A DNA stretch of 5,141 nt, taken from the NCBI GenBank assembly GCA_046760705.1, contig JBHIER010000270.1, positions 1 through 5,141 on the forward strand, written 5' to 3'. This document shows, piece by piece, positions 1 to 4,548 of the stretch; position 1 is the first letter of the stretch; every line of letters starts with the position of its first letter. Source of the stretch: JBHIER01 sp046760705 [NCBI: bacterium] (GTDB lineage Bacteria; JBHIER01; G020348925). A program made the position numbers and the translations under genes. The notes under the pieces were generated by a model, which saw only the letters and a list, made by a program, of their open reading frames with translations, made no database searches and was not told the origin of the DNA.

Positions 1-674
1 TGATCGACCTCCTTGTCTACGATCACAATGGCATTGTCCAGACTTCCCCCTCGGATCAGCCCCTGCTCGCGCAAGGCCTCCACTTCGCTCAGGAAACCGA
101 ACGTTCTGGCGGAGGCGTATTCAGAGACGAACTCCTCCTCCAGAGAGTACATGGAGGTATACTGTGTTCCCAGGGCCGGATTTTTGTAATCGATCATAAA
201 GGTGATCCGAAACTCATCTGAGGGCAGAACCACAATATCTACCCCTCTCTCTTTGTCCGAATAGGAGATGGTCTCTTCGATGGTCAGATAATCTTTTGGG
301 GAATCCTGCTCCTGGAGGCCGGCCTTGAGCAGGGCGTCCACAAAGGGGAGGGCACTCCCATCGCCGACTGGAGCCTCCTCGCTATCCAACTCGACGAGGA
401 GATTGTCGATCTGCATCCCGGCCAGGGCTGACAAGACGTGCTCCACTGTACAGACTCTAGCTTGCCCGTCTCCCAGAGTCGTCCCTCTCGAGACGTCGGT
501 CACGTGATCGATGTCGGCCTGAATGGACGGACGGTTCGGCAGGTCCAAACGCACAAATTGGATGCCCGTATTGATCGGCGCCGGCCGAAATGTTATGGTC
601 ACCCTCTTGCCGGTGTGGAGCCCGACCCCATTATAGGAGGCTGGCTTCTCGATTGTCCGTTGCTGTTTCAGCAT
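1..674 (-). CDS. lpxC: LpxC, UDP-3-O-acyl-N-acetylglucosamine deacetylase (partial, C-terminus beyond window)
   Basis: LpxC removes the acetyl group from UDP-3-O-acyl-GlcNAc, the committed, zinc-dependent step of lipid A synthesis in the cytoplasm. The visible 224 residues start MLKQQRTIEKPASYNGVGLH, close to the start of E. coli LpxC. The TVEHVLSAL motif puts E78 and zinc ligand H79 at the same numbers as in E. coli. GDGSALPFVDALL, SARTFGF and RGGSLDNAIVI follow in the expected order. The other two zinc ligands (H238 and D242 in E. coli) would lie just past the left edge. In several FCB lineages LpxC is fused to FabZ, which cannot be tested here. The ATG has a GAGG ribosome site 7 nt upstream. 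It lies 53 nt downstream of lpxD on the same strand with no terminator between, so the two are probably co-transcribed. Identity is very secure. Confidence 0.96.
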   Translation of the reverse strand, partial: MLKQQRTIEKPASYNGVGLHTGKRVTITFRPAPINTGIQFVRLDLPNRPSIQADIDHVTDVSRGTTLGDGQARVCTVEHVLSALAGMQIDNLLVELDSEEAPVGDGSALPFVDALLKAGLQEQDSPKDYLTIEETISYSDKERGVDIVVLPSDEFRITFMIDYKNPALGTQYTSMYSLEEEFVSEYASARTFGFLSEVEALREQGLIRGGSLDNAIVIVDKEVD

Positions 675-727
675 TGCTCTGCCTCAGAAATGACAGTGAA
701 AAGAGAAGTCTCTCAGAGAAAGTGAGA

Positions 728-1798
728 TCATTTCTCTGTGTCGAGCTCTCCGTCTTTGGACGAAACCCTTTCAAGTTTTTTTTCAAGCTCTTCGATGCGT
801 CTCTGCTGATCGCGGACCAGCTTTATCAATTCTGGAAGTTTGGGATGGCACGCTTCGATGCGCTTGGCCTCACCGATGGGTCGGGCGGGAGATCCGAAGT
901 AGACTCCGTTTGGGGGGAGAGATTTTGACACGCCCGATTGGGCCCCTATTTTGGTGTTTGGCCCTATGGTGATGTGGTCCACAAAACCCACCTGACCGGC
1001 CACCATCACCCCATCGCCGATCACCGTTGACCCTGAAACCCCGACCTGGCCGGCCATCGCCACGTTCTGACCGATGAGGACATTGTGGGCCACGTGGACC
1101 AGGTTGTCCAGTTTTGTCCCACTTTTGATCCTCGTCTCACCCAGAGTGGCCCGATCGATGGCCACGTTCGCTCCGATCTCCACATCGTCTTCGATCACCA
1201 CCCGGCCAATCTGGGGAACTTTGTGGTGCACGTCGCCCTCTTGAACGTATCCGAACCCGTCGCTTCCGATTACGGTCCCGCTGTGAACGATGACGTTCTT
1301 GCCCAGGGTGACCCCCTCCCGGAGGGTCACATTGGCGTACAGTATCGAATGTGGGCCGATTTTGCAGTCGTTTCCGACGACGACGCCGGGAAAGACGACA
1401 ACGTAGTCCCCTACCGTCACCCCCTCGCCCATCACAACGTGGGCTTGGAGGGAGACATCCTTGCCCAACTTCACGTTTTCACCCAATACGGCCGTTTCAT
1501 GAATTCCTGGGGGAAAGGGTGGTGTTTGGGGGTGAAAGAGCTCAATGGCCTTGAGGAAAGCGAAGTGGGGGTTGTCCACCCTGATGGCTGGTCTGTCGCA
1601 AGGGGGAGCCTCACGGTACAAAAGGAGTGCGGAGGCTTCTGTCTGCTTCATCCATTTTGCGTAGCTGGGATTGGCCACGAAAGCGAGATGCCCTGCCCGC
1701 GCCTGCTCAATATCGGCCAGACCCTCAATCACTATCGATCCATCACCCTCCACATCGCCACCCAAAAAGCCGGCGATCTCTGACAACCTCTTAGCCAT
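728..1798 (-). CDS. lpxD: LpxD, UDP-3-O-(acyl)glucosamine N-acyltransferase
   Basis: LpxD adds the N-linked hydroxyacyl chain from acyl-ACP to UDP-3-O-acyl-glucosamine, directly after the LpxC step. From this start the protein has 356 residues (E. coli: 341). An N-terminal uridine-binding domain (about 1-100; DVEGDGSIVIEGLADIEQA) leads into a left-handed beta helix of hexapeptide repeats (about 100-300). This includes HSGTVIGSDGFGY and the catalytic histidine in NLVHVAHNVLIG, at residue 238 (E. coli H239). The last 30 residues are a charged coiled-coil helix (RDQQRRIEELEKKLE). The frame also opens at an ATG 22 codons upstream (1864). The start at 1798 is preferred because it aligns with the E. 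coli N-terminus and has GGAGG 5 nt before it, whereas the upstream ATG has no clear ribosome site and lies about 12 nt from the putative -10 box. It is the first protein gene of the lpxD-lpxC transcript. Confidence 0.95.
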   Translation of the reverse strand: MAKRLSEIAGFLGGDVEGDGSIVIEGLADIEQARAGHLAFVANPSYAKWMKQTEASALLLYREAPPCDRPAIRVDNPHFAFLKAIELFHPQTPPFPPGIHETAVLGENVKLGKDVSLQAHVVMGEGVTVGDYVVVFPGVVVGNDCKIGPHSILYANVTLREGVTLGKNVIVHSGTVIGSDGFGYVQEGDVHHKVPQIGRVVIEDDVEIGANVAIDRATLGETRIKSGTKLDNLVHVAHNVLIGQNVAMAGQVGVSGSTVIGDGVMVAGQVGFVDHITIGPNTKIGAQSGVSKSLPPNGVYFGSPARPIGEAKRIEACHPKLPELIKLVRDQQRRIEELEKKLERVSSKDGELDTEK

Positions 1799-1803
1799 CA
1801 GCG

Positions 1804-1808
1804 CCTCC
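1804..1808 (-). promoter_or_regulatory. Ribosome binding site deciding the lpxD start
   Basis: GGAGG on the minus strand, 5 nt before the ATG at 1798. It favours that start over the in-frame ATG at 1864. Confidence 0.7.
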
Positions 1809-1876
1809 GAGATTCCCCCTTCCAATGTGACGCTCAGAAATACCGCCATCTTATTCACGGGCATAAATTTCTGTCA

Positions 1877-1905
1877 AATGTATGAAAAAATTTCCATCTG
1901 TGCAA
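1877..1905 (-). promoter_or_regulatory. Putative sigma70-type promoter of lpxD-lpxC
   Basis: On the minus strand, TTGCAC (1905-1900) and TACATT (1882-1877) are separated by 17 nt. The -35 match is weak (3/6) and the -10 match moderate (4/6). Transcription would start near 1870, giving a leader of about 70 nt before the chosen lpxD start. It lies downstream of the tRNA terminator, as expected for an independent promoter. Confidence 0.45.
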
Positions 1906-1952
1906 GCTTTTTCATCCTCTGGCGCTGTGGCCAGATTGGTTCCTGAAATGAC

Positions 1953-1980
1953 AAAAGAGGGAAGACTGCCATCTCCCCTC
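1953..1980 (-). terminator. Intrinsic terminator after the CAU-anticodon tRNA
   Basis: On the minus strand a 9-bp stem (GAGGG, a G-U wobble, AGA; loop TGGCAG; then TCT, T, CCCTC) is followed at once by TTTT. It starts 11 nt past the tRNA 3' end and separates the tRNA transcript from the lpxD promoter. Confidence 0.7.
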
Positions 1981-1991
1981 CTTCTCCTAAA

Positions 1992-2065
1992 TGGGCCCAC
2001 TAGGACTCGAACCTAGAACCTACTGATTATGAGTCAGTTGCTCTGACCGCTTGAGCTATGGGCCC
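1992..2065 (-). tRNA. tRNA with CAU anticodon, probably tRNA-Ile2 (alternatively elongator tRNA-Met)
   Basis: A complete 74-nt cloverleaf: acceptor GGGCCCA/TGGGCCC, D-stem GCTC/GAGC, anticodon arm ACTGA-CTCATAA-TCAGT, T arm CTAGG-TTCGAGT-CCTAG, discriminator A. The 3' CCA is not encoded. The anticodon CAT fits elongator Met or the minor Ile tRNA whose C34 is changed to lysidine by TilS. The acceptor has C4-G69 and C5-G68, the pairs known as TilS determinants in E. coli and also present in B. subtilis tRNA-Ile2. E. coli elongator Met has U4-A69 and A5-U68. This favours Ile2 but does not prove it. Confidence 0.93.
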
Positions 2066-2075
2066 TCAGGGTCTT

Positions 2076-2104
2076 AATCTAAAAGGTTGAAAAGACTCCG
2101 TCAA
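2076..2104 (-). promoter_or_regulatory. Promoter of the CAU tRNA
   Basis: Minus strand TTGACG (2104-2099), 17-nt spacer, TAGATT (2081-2076). The predicted start lies only a few nucleotides upstream of the mature tRNA 5' end. The bases after the -10 box include ACCC, a C-rich discriminator of the kind seen at growth-rate-controlled stable RNA promoters. Confidence 0.6.
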
Positions 2105-2108
2105 GGCA

Positions 2109-2151
2109 TTTTTTTGAGTTCTGGATTTTGAGTTTTGGATTTTGGATTTGA
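2109..2151 (+). repeat. Degenerate tandem repeat between two tRNA genes
   Basis: Two adjacent 14-bp units, GAGTTCTGGATTTT (2116-2129) and GAGTTTTGGATTTT (2130-2143), differ at one base and are followed by a partial third unit (GGATTT). A run of seven T precedes them. No protein or RNA role is evident. Confidence 0.6.
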
Positions 2152-2160
2152 ACAAACGAA

Positions 2161-2235
2161 TGTCCCCGACGGGATTTGAACCCGTGTTGCAGGCGTGAAA
2201 GGCCTGTGTCCTAGGCCTGGCTAGACGACGGGGAC
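2161..2235 (-). tRNA. tRNA-Glu(UUC)
   Basis: A 75-nt cloverleaf: acceptor GTCCCCG/CGGGGAC, D arm GTC...GAC, anticodon arm CAGGC-CTTTCAC-GCCTG with anticodon TTC, T arm ACGGG-TTCAAAT-CCCGT. The acceptor and the anticodon loop resemble E. coli tRNA-Glu. The discriminator is A rather than the G of E. coli, and CCA is not encoded. It lies 95 nt upstream of the CAU tRNA on the same strand, and each tRNA has its own promoter. Confidence 0.96.
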
Positions 2236-2258
2236 ACGGAATCGAAAACCGACACACA

Positions 2259-2287
2259 AATATAGCGGAATTGAGAAGACTTGTCAA
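2259..2287 (-). promoter_or_regulatory. Promoter of tRNA-Glu
   Basis: Minus strand TTGACA (2287-2282, perfect), 17-nt spacer, TATATT (2264-2259). The leader to the tRNA would be roughly 17 nt. The same pair of boxes and the same spacing occur before tRNA-Thr. Confidence 0.8.
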
Positions 2288-2337
2288 CGCTTAATTCAAT
2301 CGTAAAGGAATTTCCTTTTTCAATGGGACACAGATGA

Positions 2338-2368
2338 ACCCCGTTGGATGTTTACTATCCCACGGGGT
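2338..2368. repeat. 12-bp hairpin with 7-nt loop
   Basis: The arms ACCCCGTTGGAT (2338-2349) and ATCCCACGGGGT (2357-2368) pair over 12 positions with a single mismatch around loop GTTTACT. No T-run follows directly on either strand. The nearest is TTTTT about 9 nt past the plus-strand end, so a terminator role is doubtful. Confidence 0.6.
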
Positions 2369-2393
2369 GAAGAGAGATTTTTCAGAATATTAA

Positions 2394-2519
2394 CCCGAAT
2401 TATGCACAAAGGGAACTATTCAGCCTATTGCGCTGTGCTTTTGCCGGAATGACAGTGTTCCTGTCGGATCAGATCATACTGTCCACATCTTGTCTTTCAC
2501 CTCTTATGCATAATCTGGG
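2394..2519. mobile_element. Possible non-autonomous element (MITE-like) bounded by imperfect inverted repeats
   Basis: The left end CCCGAATTATGCACAAAGGG (2394-2413) matches the reverse complement of the right end (2500-2519, CCCAGATTATGCATAAGAGG) at CCC, the 8-bp core ATTATGCA and several inner bases. The 126-bp interior has no open frame of note. No convincing target duplication is visible, although the flanks are both AT-rich (TTAA on the left, ACTAA on the right). No family is recognised, and a chance inverted repeat cannot be excluded. Confidence 0.3.
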
Positions 2520-2520
2520 A

Positions 2521-2556
2521 CTAAATATAAAGAGCCCGACATATGTCTGTGGGCCC
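2521..2556 (-). terminator. Probable terminator of the cohesin-like protein gene
   Basis: On the minus strand GGGCCC pairs with GGGCTC (one G-U) around an inner GAC-ATAT-GTC helix with a 3-nt bulge. TTTATATTT follows. It lies about 65 nt past the stop codon. The bulge and the interrupted T-tract make it weaker than the tRNA terminator. Confidence 0.45.
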
Positions 2557-2621
2557 GGTGTCTGGCCCGGCATATTCGAAAGAGCGGGACCAGGAGATAC
2601 TTGACCTTTTCTGAGACGTCT

Positions 2622-3473
2622 TTACCGGAGCAGAGTCATCCGCCGAACTTTGGTGAAGCCCTCCGCTTCCATTCGGCAGAGATATGTTCCACTCGATACC
2701 TCGACACCTCTGTTGTTTCTTCCATCCCAGAGGATGGTGTGGTATCCTGGTCCTTTCACCTCGTCCACCAATGTTCGCACCTCTTGACCGAGGATGTTAT
2801 AGATCCTCACAGTGACGAGGGTTGAGGGCCGAGGGCCGTCTTGCATCTGATATCTTGCCTCTGGTATCTGGTAGTGTATGGTGGTGGAGGGGTTGAACGG
2901 GTTGGGAAAGTTTTGAGAGAGATCGAAACAGTCGGGGAGAGGAAGTTCGGTGATGGTCTCCTTTTCCTCAGCGATGACCACACTCGCCGCCTTGAGGCTG
3001 AAGGGTACACCTGGGCCGCTGCCCTTGTCCGCAGTTACCCCGAAGCGCCTCCACACAAGATTGGCCCGCCCTGGTCTGAGGGCCAGAAAGGTGAACGAGC
3101 AGATTGTGCCATCGAAGTGGAAAGACTCTTTGGCAGTTCTTGATGCGGCTGCGTAAATAAGGGTGCCAGCTTTCGAGTTGATGGTCTTTTTGACTTCCGC
3201 AAATTCGCTGAGGTGTTCCTCACAAGGCGTGGTGATGGAGAGGCACCGTAGCATGTTGGGGTCGTAGGAGATTTTTATGTCCACCTTCCTCAGACGGACC
3301 GGCGAGCCGATGGCCAGCTCAACGGAAAACGTATCCGCGACACCGACGTTCGCCTGCTCTGCCCGTATCTCGACGGGCATTGTATTGAGACCGGAAGCCT
3401 CTTTTGGGATCGCTGTAACGGCGGAGAACCCGGCTGAGGCAAGAGCCACGCCTGTTATGAGAATGGCCCTCAT
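2622..3473 (-). CDS. Secreted protein: signal peptide, cohesin-like domain, type IX (Por) C-terminal sorting domain
   Basis: A 283-residue exported protein. Residues 1-21 form a signal peptide ending AVTA before IPKEA. Residues about 34-169 resemble the cohesin/carbohydrate-binding beta fold (VDIKISYDPNMLRCLSI, then SFTFLALRPGRANL). Residues about 183-283 are a Por/type IX sorting domain: QNFPNPFNPSTTI (187-199), VTVRIYNILGQEVRTLV, ILWDGRNNRGVEVSSGTYL. In known systems such domains are recognised by the type IX machinery and mark surface or secreted proteins. The cohesin-like domain suggests binding to a partner protein or glycan, but the ligand is unknown. An extra segment (about 205-218) splits the sorting domain between its first two strands. 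The ATG is preceded by GAGGAGGG 6 nt upstream. The gene starts 40 nt after tRNA-Thr with no clear terminator between, so it may share that promoter. The domain assignment is firm for the C-terminus and moderate for cohesin. Confidence 0.88.
   Translation of the reverse strand: MRAILITGVALASAGFSAVTAIPKEASGLNTMPVEIRAEQANVGVADTFSVELAIGSPVRLRKVDIKISYDPNMLRCLSITTPCEEHLSEFAEVKKTINSKAGTLIYAAASRTAKESFHFDGTICSFTFLALRPGRANLVWRRFGVTADKGSGPGVPFSLKAASVVIAEEKETITELPLPDCFDLSQNFPNPFNPSTTIHYQIPEARYQMQDGPRPSTLVTVRIYNILGQEVRTLVDEVKGPGYHTILWDGRNNRGVEVSSGTYLCRMEAEGFTKVRRMTLLR
2823..2873 (-). repeat. Short tandem repeat inside the sorting domain coding sequence
   Basis: On the minus strand AGATACCAGAGGCA (2869-2856) and AGATATCAGATGCA (2855-2842) are adjacent 14-nt units with two differences. 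They are followed by CCCTCGGCCCTCAACCCTC, itself a repeat of CCCTC. The block encodes the extra residues between the first and second strands of the sorting domain and keeps the frame. Confidence 0.6.
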
Positions 3474-3479
3474 TTTCTA

Positions 3480-3487
3480 CCCTCCTC
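3480..3487 (-). promoter_or_regulatory. Strong ribosome binding site of the cohesin-like protein gene
   Basis: GAGGAGGG on the minus strand, 6 nt before the ATG at 3473. It fixes the start and shows that the gene is translated from a transcript that passes the end of tRNA-Thr or starts just after it. Confidence 0.8.
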
Positions 3488-3513
3488 AGCAAGACCTTTT
3501 CAAAGGTTTTGGA

Positions 3514-3586
3514 AGCCACCTGTCGGACTCGAACCGACGACCTGCTCATTACGAGTGAGCTGCTCTACCAACTGAGCTAAGGTGGC
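3514..3586 (-). tRNA. tRNA-Thr(CGU)
   Basis: A 73-nt cloverleaf: acceptor GCCACCT/AGGTGGC, D arm GCTC-AGTTGGTA-GAGC, anticodon arm GCTCA-CTCGTAA-TGAGC with anticodon CGT, variable AGGTC, T arm GTCGG-TTCGAGT-CCGAC, discriminator T. CCA is not encoded. Past its end a 6-bp palindrome (ACCTTT/AAAGGT) lacks a T-tract, so read-through into the secreted-protein gene is possible. Confidence 0.96.
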
Positions 3587-3629
3587 ATCCACTTTCAGAT
3601 CCAGCACTACGCCCAATCAAATCTACTCA

Positions 3630-3658
3630 AATATAACTCGCCCCCCTGTTTTTGTCAA
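3630..3658 (-). promoter_or_regulatory. Promoter of tRNA-Thr
   Basis: Minus strand TTGACA (3658-3653, perfect), 17-nt spacer with a run of six G, TATATT (3635-3630). It has the same boxes and spacing as the tRNA-Glu promoter. It diverges from the toxin-antitoxin operon on the plus strand and may also supply the downstream cohesin-like gene. Confidence 0.85.
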
Positions 3659-3699
3659 CTCTTTTTTGGACCGGGCCCCTTCACCAATCACTCAAGATA

Positions 3700-4056
3700 T
3701 TGGCCAGGGGGATACGTGTCCTGCTGTGTTCAGAGGAAAAAATACTTGACTTTTATCAAAATCTTTTCTATTATTTCAAAAGCCTTGCTAAGCAAGATCG
3801 AAAGACAATCGGTGAGGAGATAAAACTGGTTCAATTCCGTTGGCCTTTGGGGATGCCGCTGGTGAGAAAGATCGAAACAGATTTGTGGGAGGTTCGCAGT
3901 AATCTCAGTGGTGGGCGTATTGCACGGGTGTTCTTCACCGTCGGAGGTAGCGAGATGGCACTCTTGCATGGCTTCATCAAGAAATCTCAAAAGACGTCAC
4001 AGAAAGATTTGAACGTGGCACGCAATCGAATAGATCTATGGCAAAGCGGGAGGTGA
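3700..4056 (+). CDS. HigB-like toxin, Gp49/RelE superfamily (start uncertain, possibly 5'-damaged)
   Basis: The C-terminal two thirds are typical of the phage Gp49-like HigB family of RelE-fold mRNA interferases. From SLAKQDRKTIGEE (codons from 3781) the order is GMPLVRKI (51-58), LWEVRSNL (62-69), GGRIARVFFTV (71-81), LLHGFIKKSQKT (88-99). The basic residues of IKKSQKT and the Arg residues are family hallmarks. The first ~27 residues do not look like the usual first strand and helix of this family. The frame offers only TTG at 3652 or 3700, both without a ribosome site, and then ATG at 3853. TTG 3700 is listed because it gives a normal length (118 aa). The stop TGA lies inside the antitoxin's ribosome site. 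Family identity is firm. Whether an active full-length toxin is made is open. Confidence 0.72.
   Translation: MARGIRVLLCSEEKILDFYQNLFYYFKSLAKQDRKTIGEEIKLVQFRWPLGMPLVRKIETDLWEVRSNLSGGRIARVFFTVGGSEMALLHGFIKKSQKTSQKDLNVARNRIDLWQSGR
3746..3774 (+). promoter_or_regulatory. Near-consensus promoter inside the 5' part of the toxin reading frame
   Basis: TTGACT (3746-3751, 5/6), 17-nt spacer, TATTAT (3769-3774, 5/6) in an AT-rich stretch. A start near 3781 would fall just where recognisable toxin homology begins. Integron toxin-antitoxin cassettes usually carry their own promoter, so this may drive the pair. If so, the toxin's N-terminal codons would not be transcribed from it. Confidence 0.55.
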
Positions 4057-4057
4057 T
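4049..4057 (+). promoter_or_regulatory. Antitoxin ribosome binding site overlapping the toxin stop
   Basis: GGAGGTGAT is a full-length anti-16S match that contains the toxin stop TGA (4054-4056). The antitoxin ATG at 4061 follows 3 nt after this motif (7 nt after the GGAGG core), which favours translational coupling and strong antitoxin synthesis. Confidence 0.85.
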
Positions 4058-4060
4058 AAC

Positions 4061-4339
4061 ATGAATAAATATAGCGGCAGTAACTTTGATGCTTTCCTCG
4101 AGGAGGAGGGCATTCTTGAGGAAGTATCCGCTCGAGCACAAAAACGTTTGCTGGCTTTACAAATTGATGACATCATGCAAGCTGCGAATATCAACAAAAC
4201 CAGCCTTGCTGAGAAAATGAACACTGATATTGTGCAATTGAATCACCTACTTGACCCGGATAACACTTCCGTTACTTTGGAATCGCTGGATCGTCTCGCC
4301 CGGGCGATGGGTAAGCGACTCAGAATTGAGTTAGCTTAA
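4061..4339 (+). CDS. HigA-like XRE-family antitoxin
   Basis: A 92-residue antitoxin partner of the upstream HigB-like toxin. An acidic N-terminal helix (FDAFLEEEGILEEVSARAQKRLLA, split here as FDAFLEEEGILEE then VSARAQKRLLA) leads into an XRE-type helix-turn-helix at about 45-66 (INKTSLAEKMNTD...LNHLLDP). Then come DNTSVTLESLDRLARAMGKR and a terminal strand LRIELA, the usual ending of this family. Such proteins bind the toxin and repress their own promoter. The toxin-first order is typical of higBA. The ribosome site is a near-perfect anti-16S match overlapping the toxin stop. The TAA stop lies inside the first box of the attC-like site, as is common for the gene of an integron cassette. Confidence 0.9.
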   Translation: MNKYSGSNFDAFLEEEGILEEVSARAQKRLLALQIDDIMQAANINKTSLAEKMNTDIVQLNHLLDPDNTSVTLESLDRLARAMGKRLRIELA

Positions 4340-4462
4340 CGAAGCGTTGCAGTTGACGACCGCGGTTTTGCGGTTTCTCAAACGTCGATCGGCAAACAAC
4401 GGTTTTCGGTTTGTCGCACGCTTTCCTCGAATTCTGTCGAAACTGAACTTTGGTCGTTAGGC
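4334..4462 (+). other. Integron attC (59-base element) site
   Basis: The left outer box GCTTAAC (4334-4340) fits RYYYAAC. The right outer box GTTAGGC (4456-4462) fits GTTRRRY. They pair over 7 positions with one G-U. After 5 nt, the inner box GTTGCAGTT (4346-4354) pairs with AACTGAAC (4441-4448) over 8 bp, leaving a single extra base (G4349) in the left inner box, the asymmetry described for attC sites. The right spacer is 7 nt. The total of 129 bp is within the known attC range. The interior has further hairpins: cggcaaac/gtttgtcg at 4390-4397/4409-4416, and near-repeats of CGGTTTT(G)CGGTTT. Cleavage by an integron integrase would be between G4456 and T4457. No integrase is in the window. 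Confidence 0.8.
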
Positions 4463-4464
4463 GT

Positions 4465-4502
4465 ATCCCAGGATCGAGTCTGGGATGCCCGGATCGAAGG
4501 GC
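4465..4502. repeat. Two tandem hairpins with a shared GGATCGA loop motif (REP-like)
   Basis: ATCCCAG/CTGGGAT (4465-4471, 4480-4486) and GCCC/GGGC (4487-4490, 4499-4502) stand side by side with 8-nt loops GATCGAGT and GGATCGAA. Including the preceding G, both contain GGATCGA. Palindromes of this general type are scattered between genes in many genomes. They begin 2 nt after the attC right box. Confidence 0.6.
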
Positions 4503-4548
4503 TAGCTTAGAACATGACCTTAATGTCCTTTTTCGGGAGGACACCAAG

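Larger units (their letters stand above)
2236..2621. other. Intergenic region without a protein gene
   Basis: No credible coding sequence is seen on either strand. From left to right it holds the tRNA-Glu promoter, a short palindrome AAAGGA-ATT-TCCTTT near 2304-2318, a 12-bp hairpin, a pair of imperfect inverted repeats about 126 bp apart end to end, and the probable terminator of the secreted-protein gene on its right. The sequence around 2532-2576 has three GCCCGR-type units close together, hinting at local duplication. Confidence 0.6.

Noticed and set aside
438-928. Plus-strand open frames opposite lpxC and the lpxD 3' end
   Set aside because: They are antisense to clear genes and show no protein family features.
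1085-1783. Long plus-strand open frame (232 codons) opposite lpxD
   Set aside because: It is a shadow of the lpxD coding strand. It has no recognisable domain, and lpxD identity on the other strand is certain.
1799-1864. Longer LpxD form starting 22 codons upstream
   Set aside because: There is no clear ribosome site, the extra residues have no counterpart in E. coli LpxD, and this start lies almost on the predicted transcription start.
2066-2287. Minus-strand open frame of 73 codons
   Set aside because: It runs through tRNA-Glu and the GGATTTT repeat. Its peptide is only the translation of repeats and a tRNA.
2521-2580. CRISPR-like short direct repeats (GCCCGR units)
   Set aside because: There are three short unequal units with no regular spacers and no cas genes. 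Local duplication is the simpler reading.
3730-4224. Minus-strand frames opposite the toxin and antitoxin
   Set aside because: They are shadows of the toxin and antitoxin genes, whose families and coupled ribosome site are clear on the plus strand.
4360-4416. Hairpins behind the antitoxin as a transcription terminator
   Set aside because: No T-tract follows them. They are better explained as the inner structure of the attC site.
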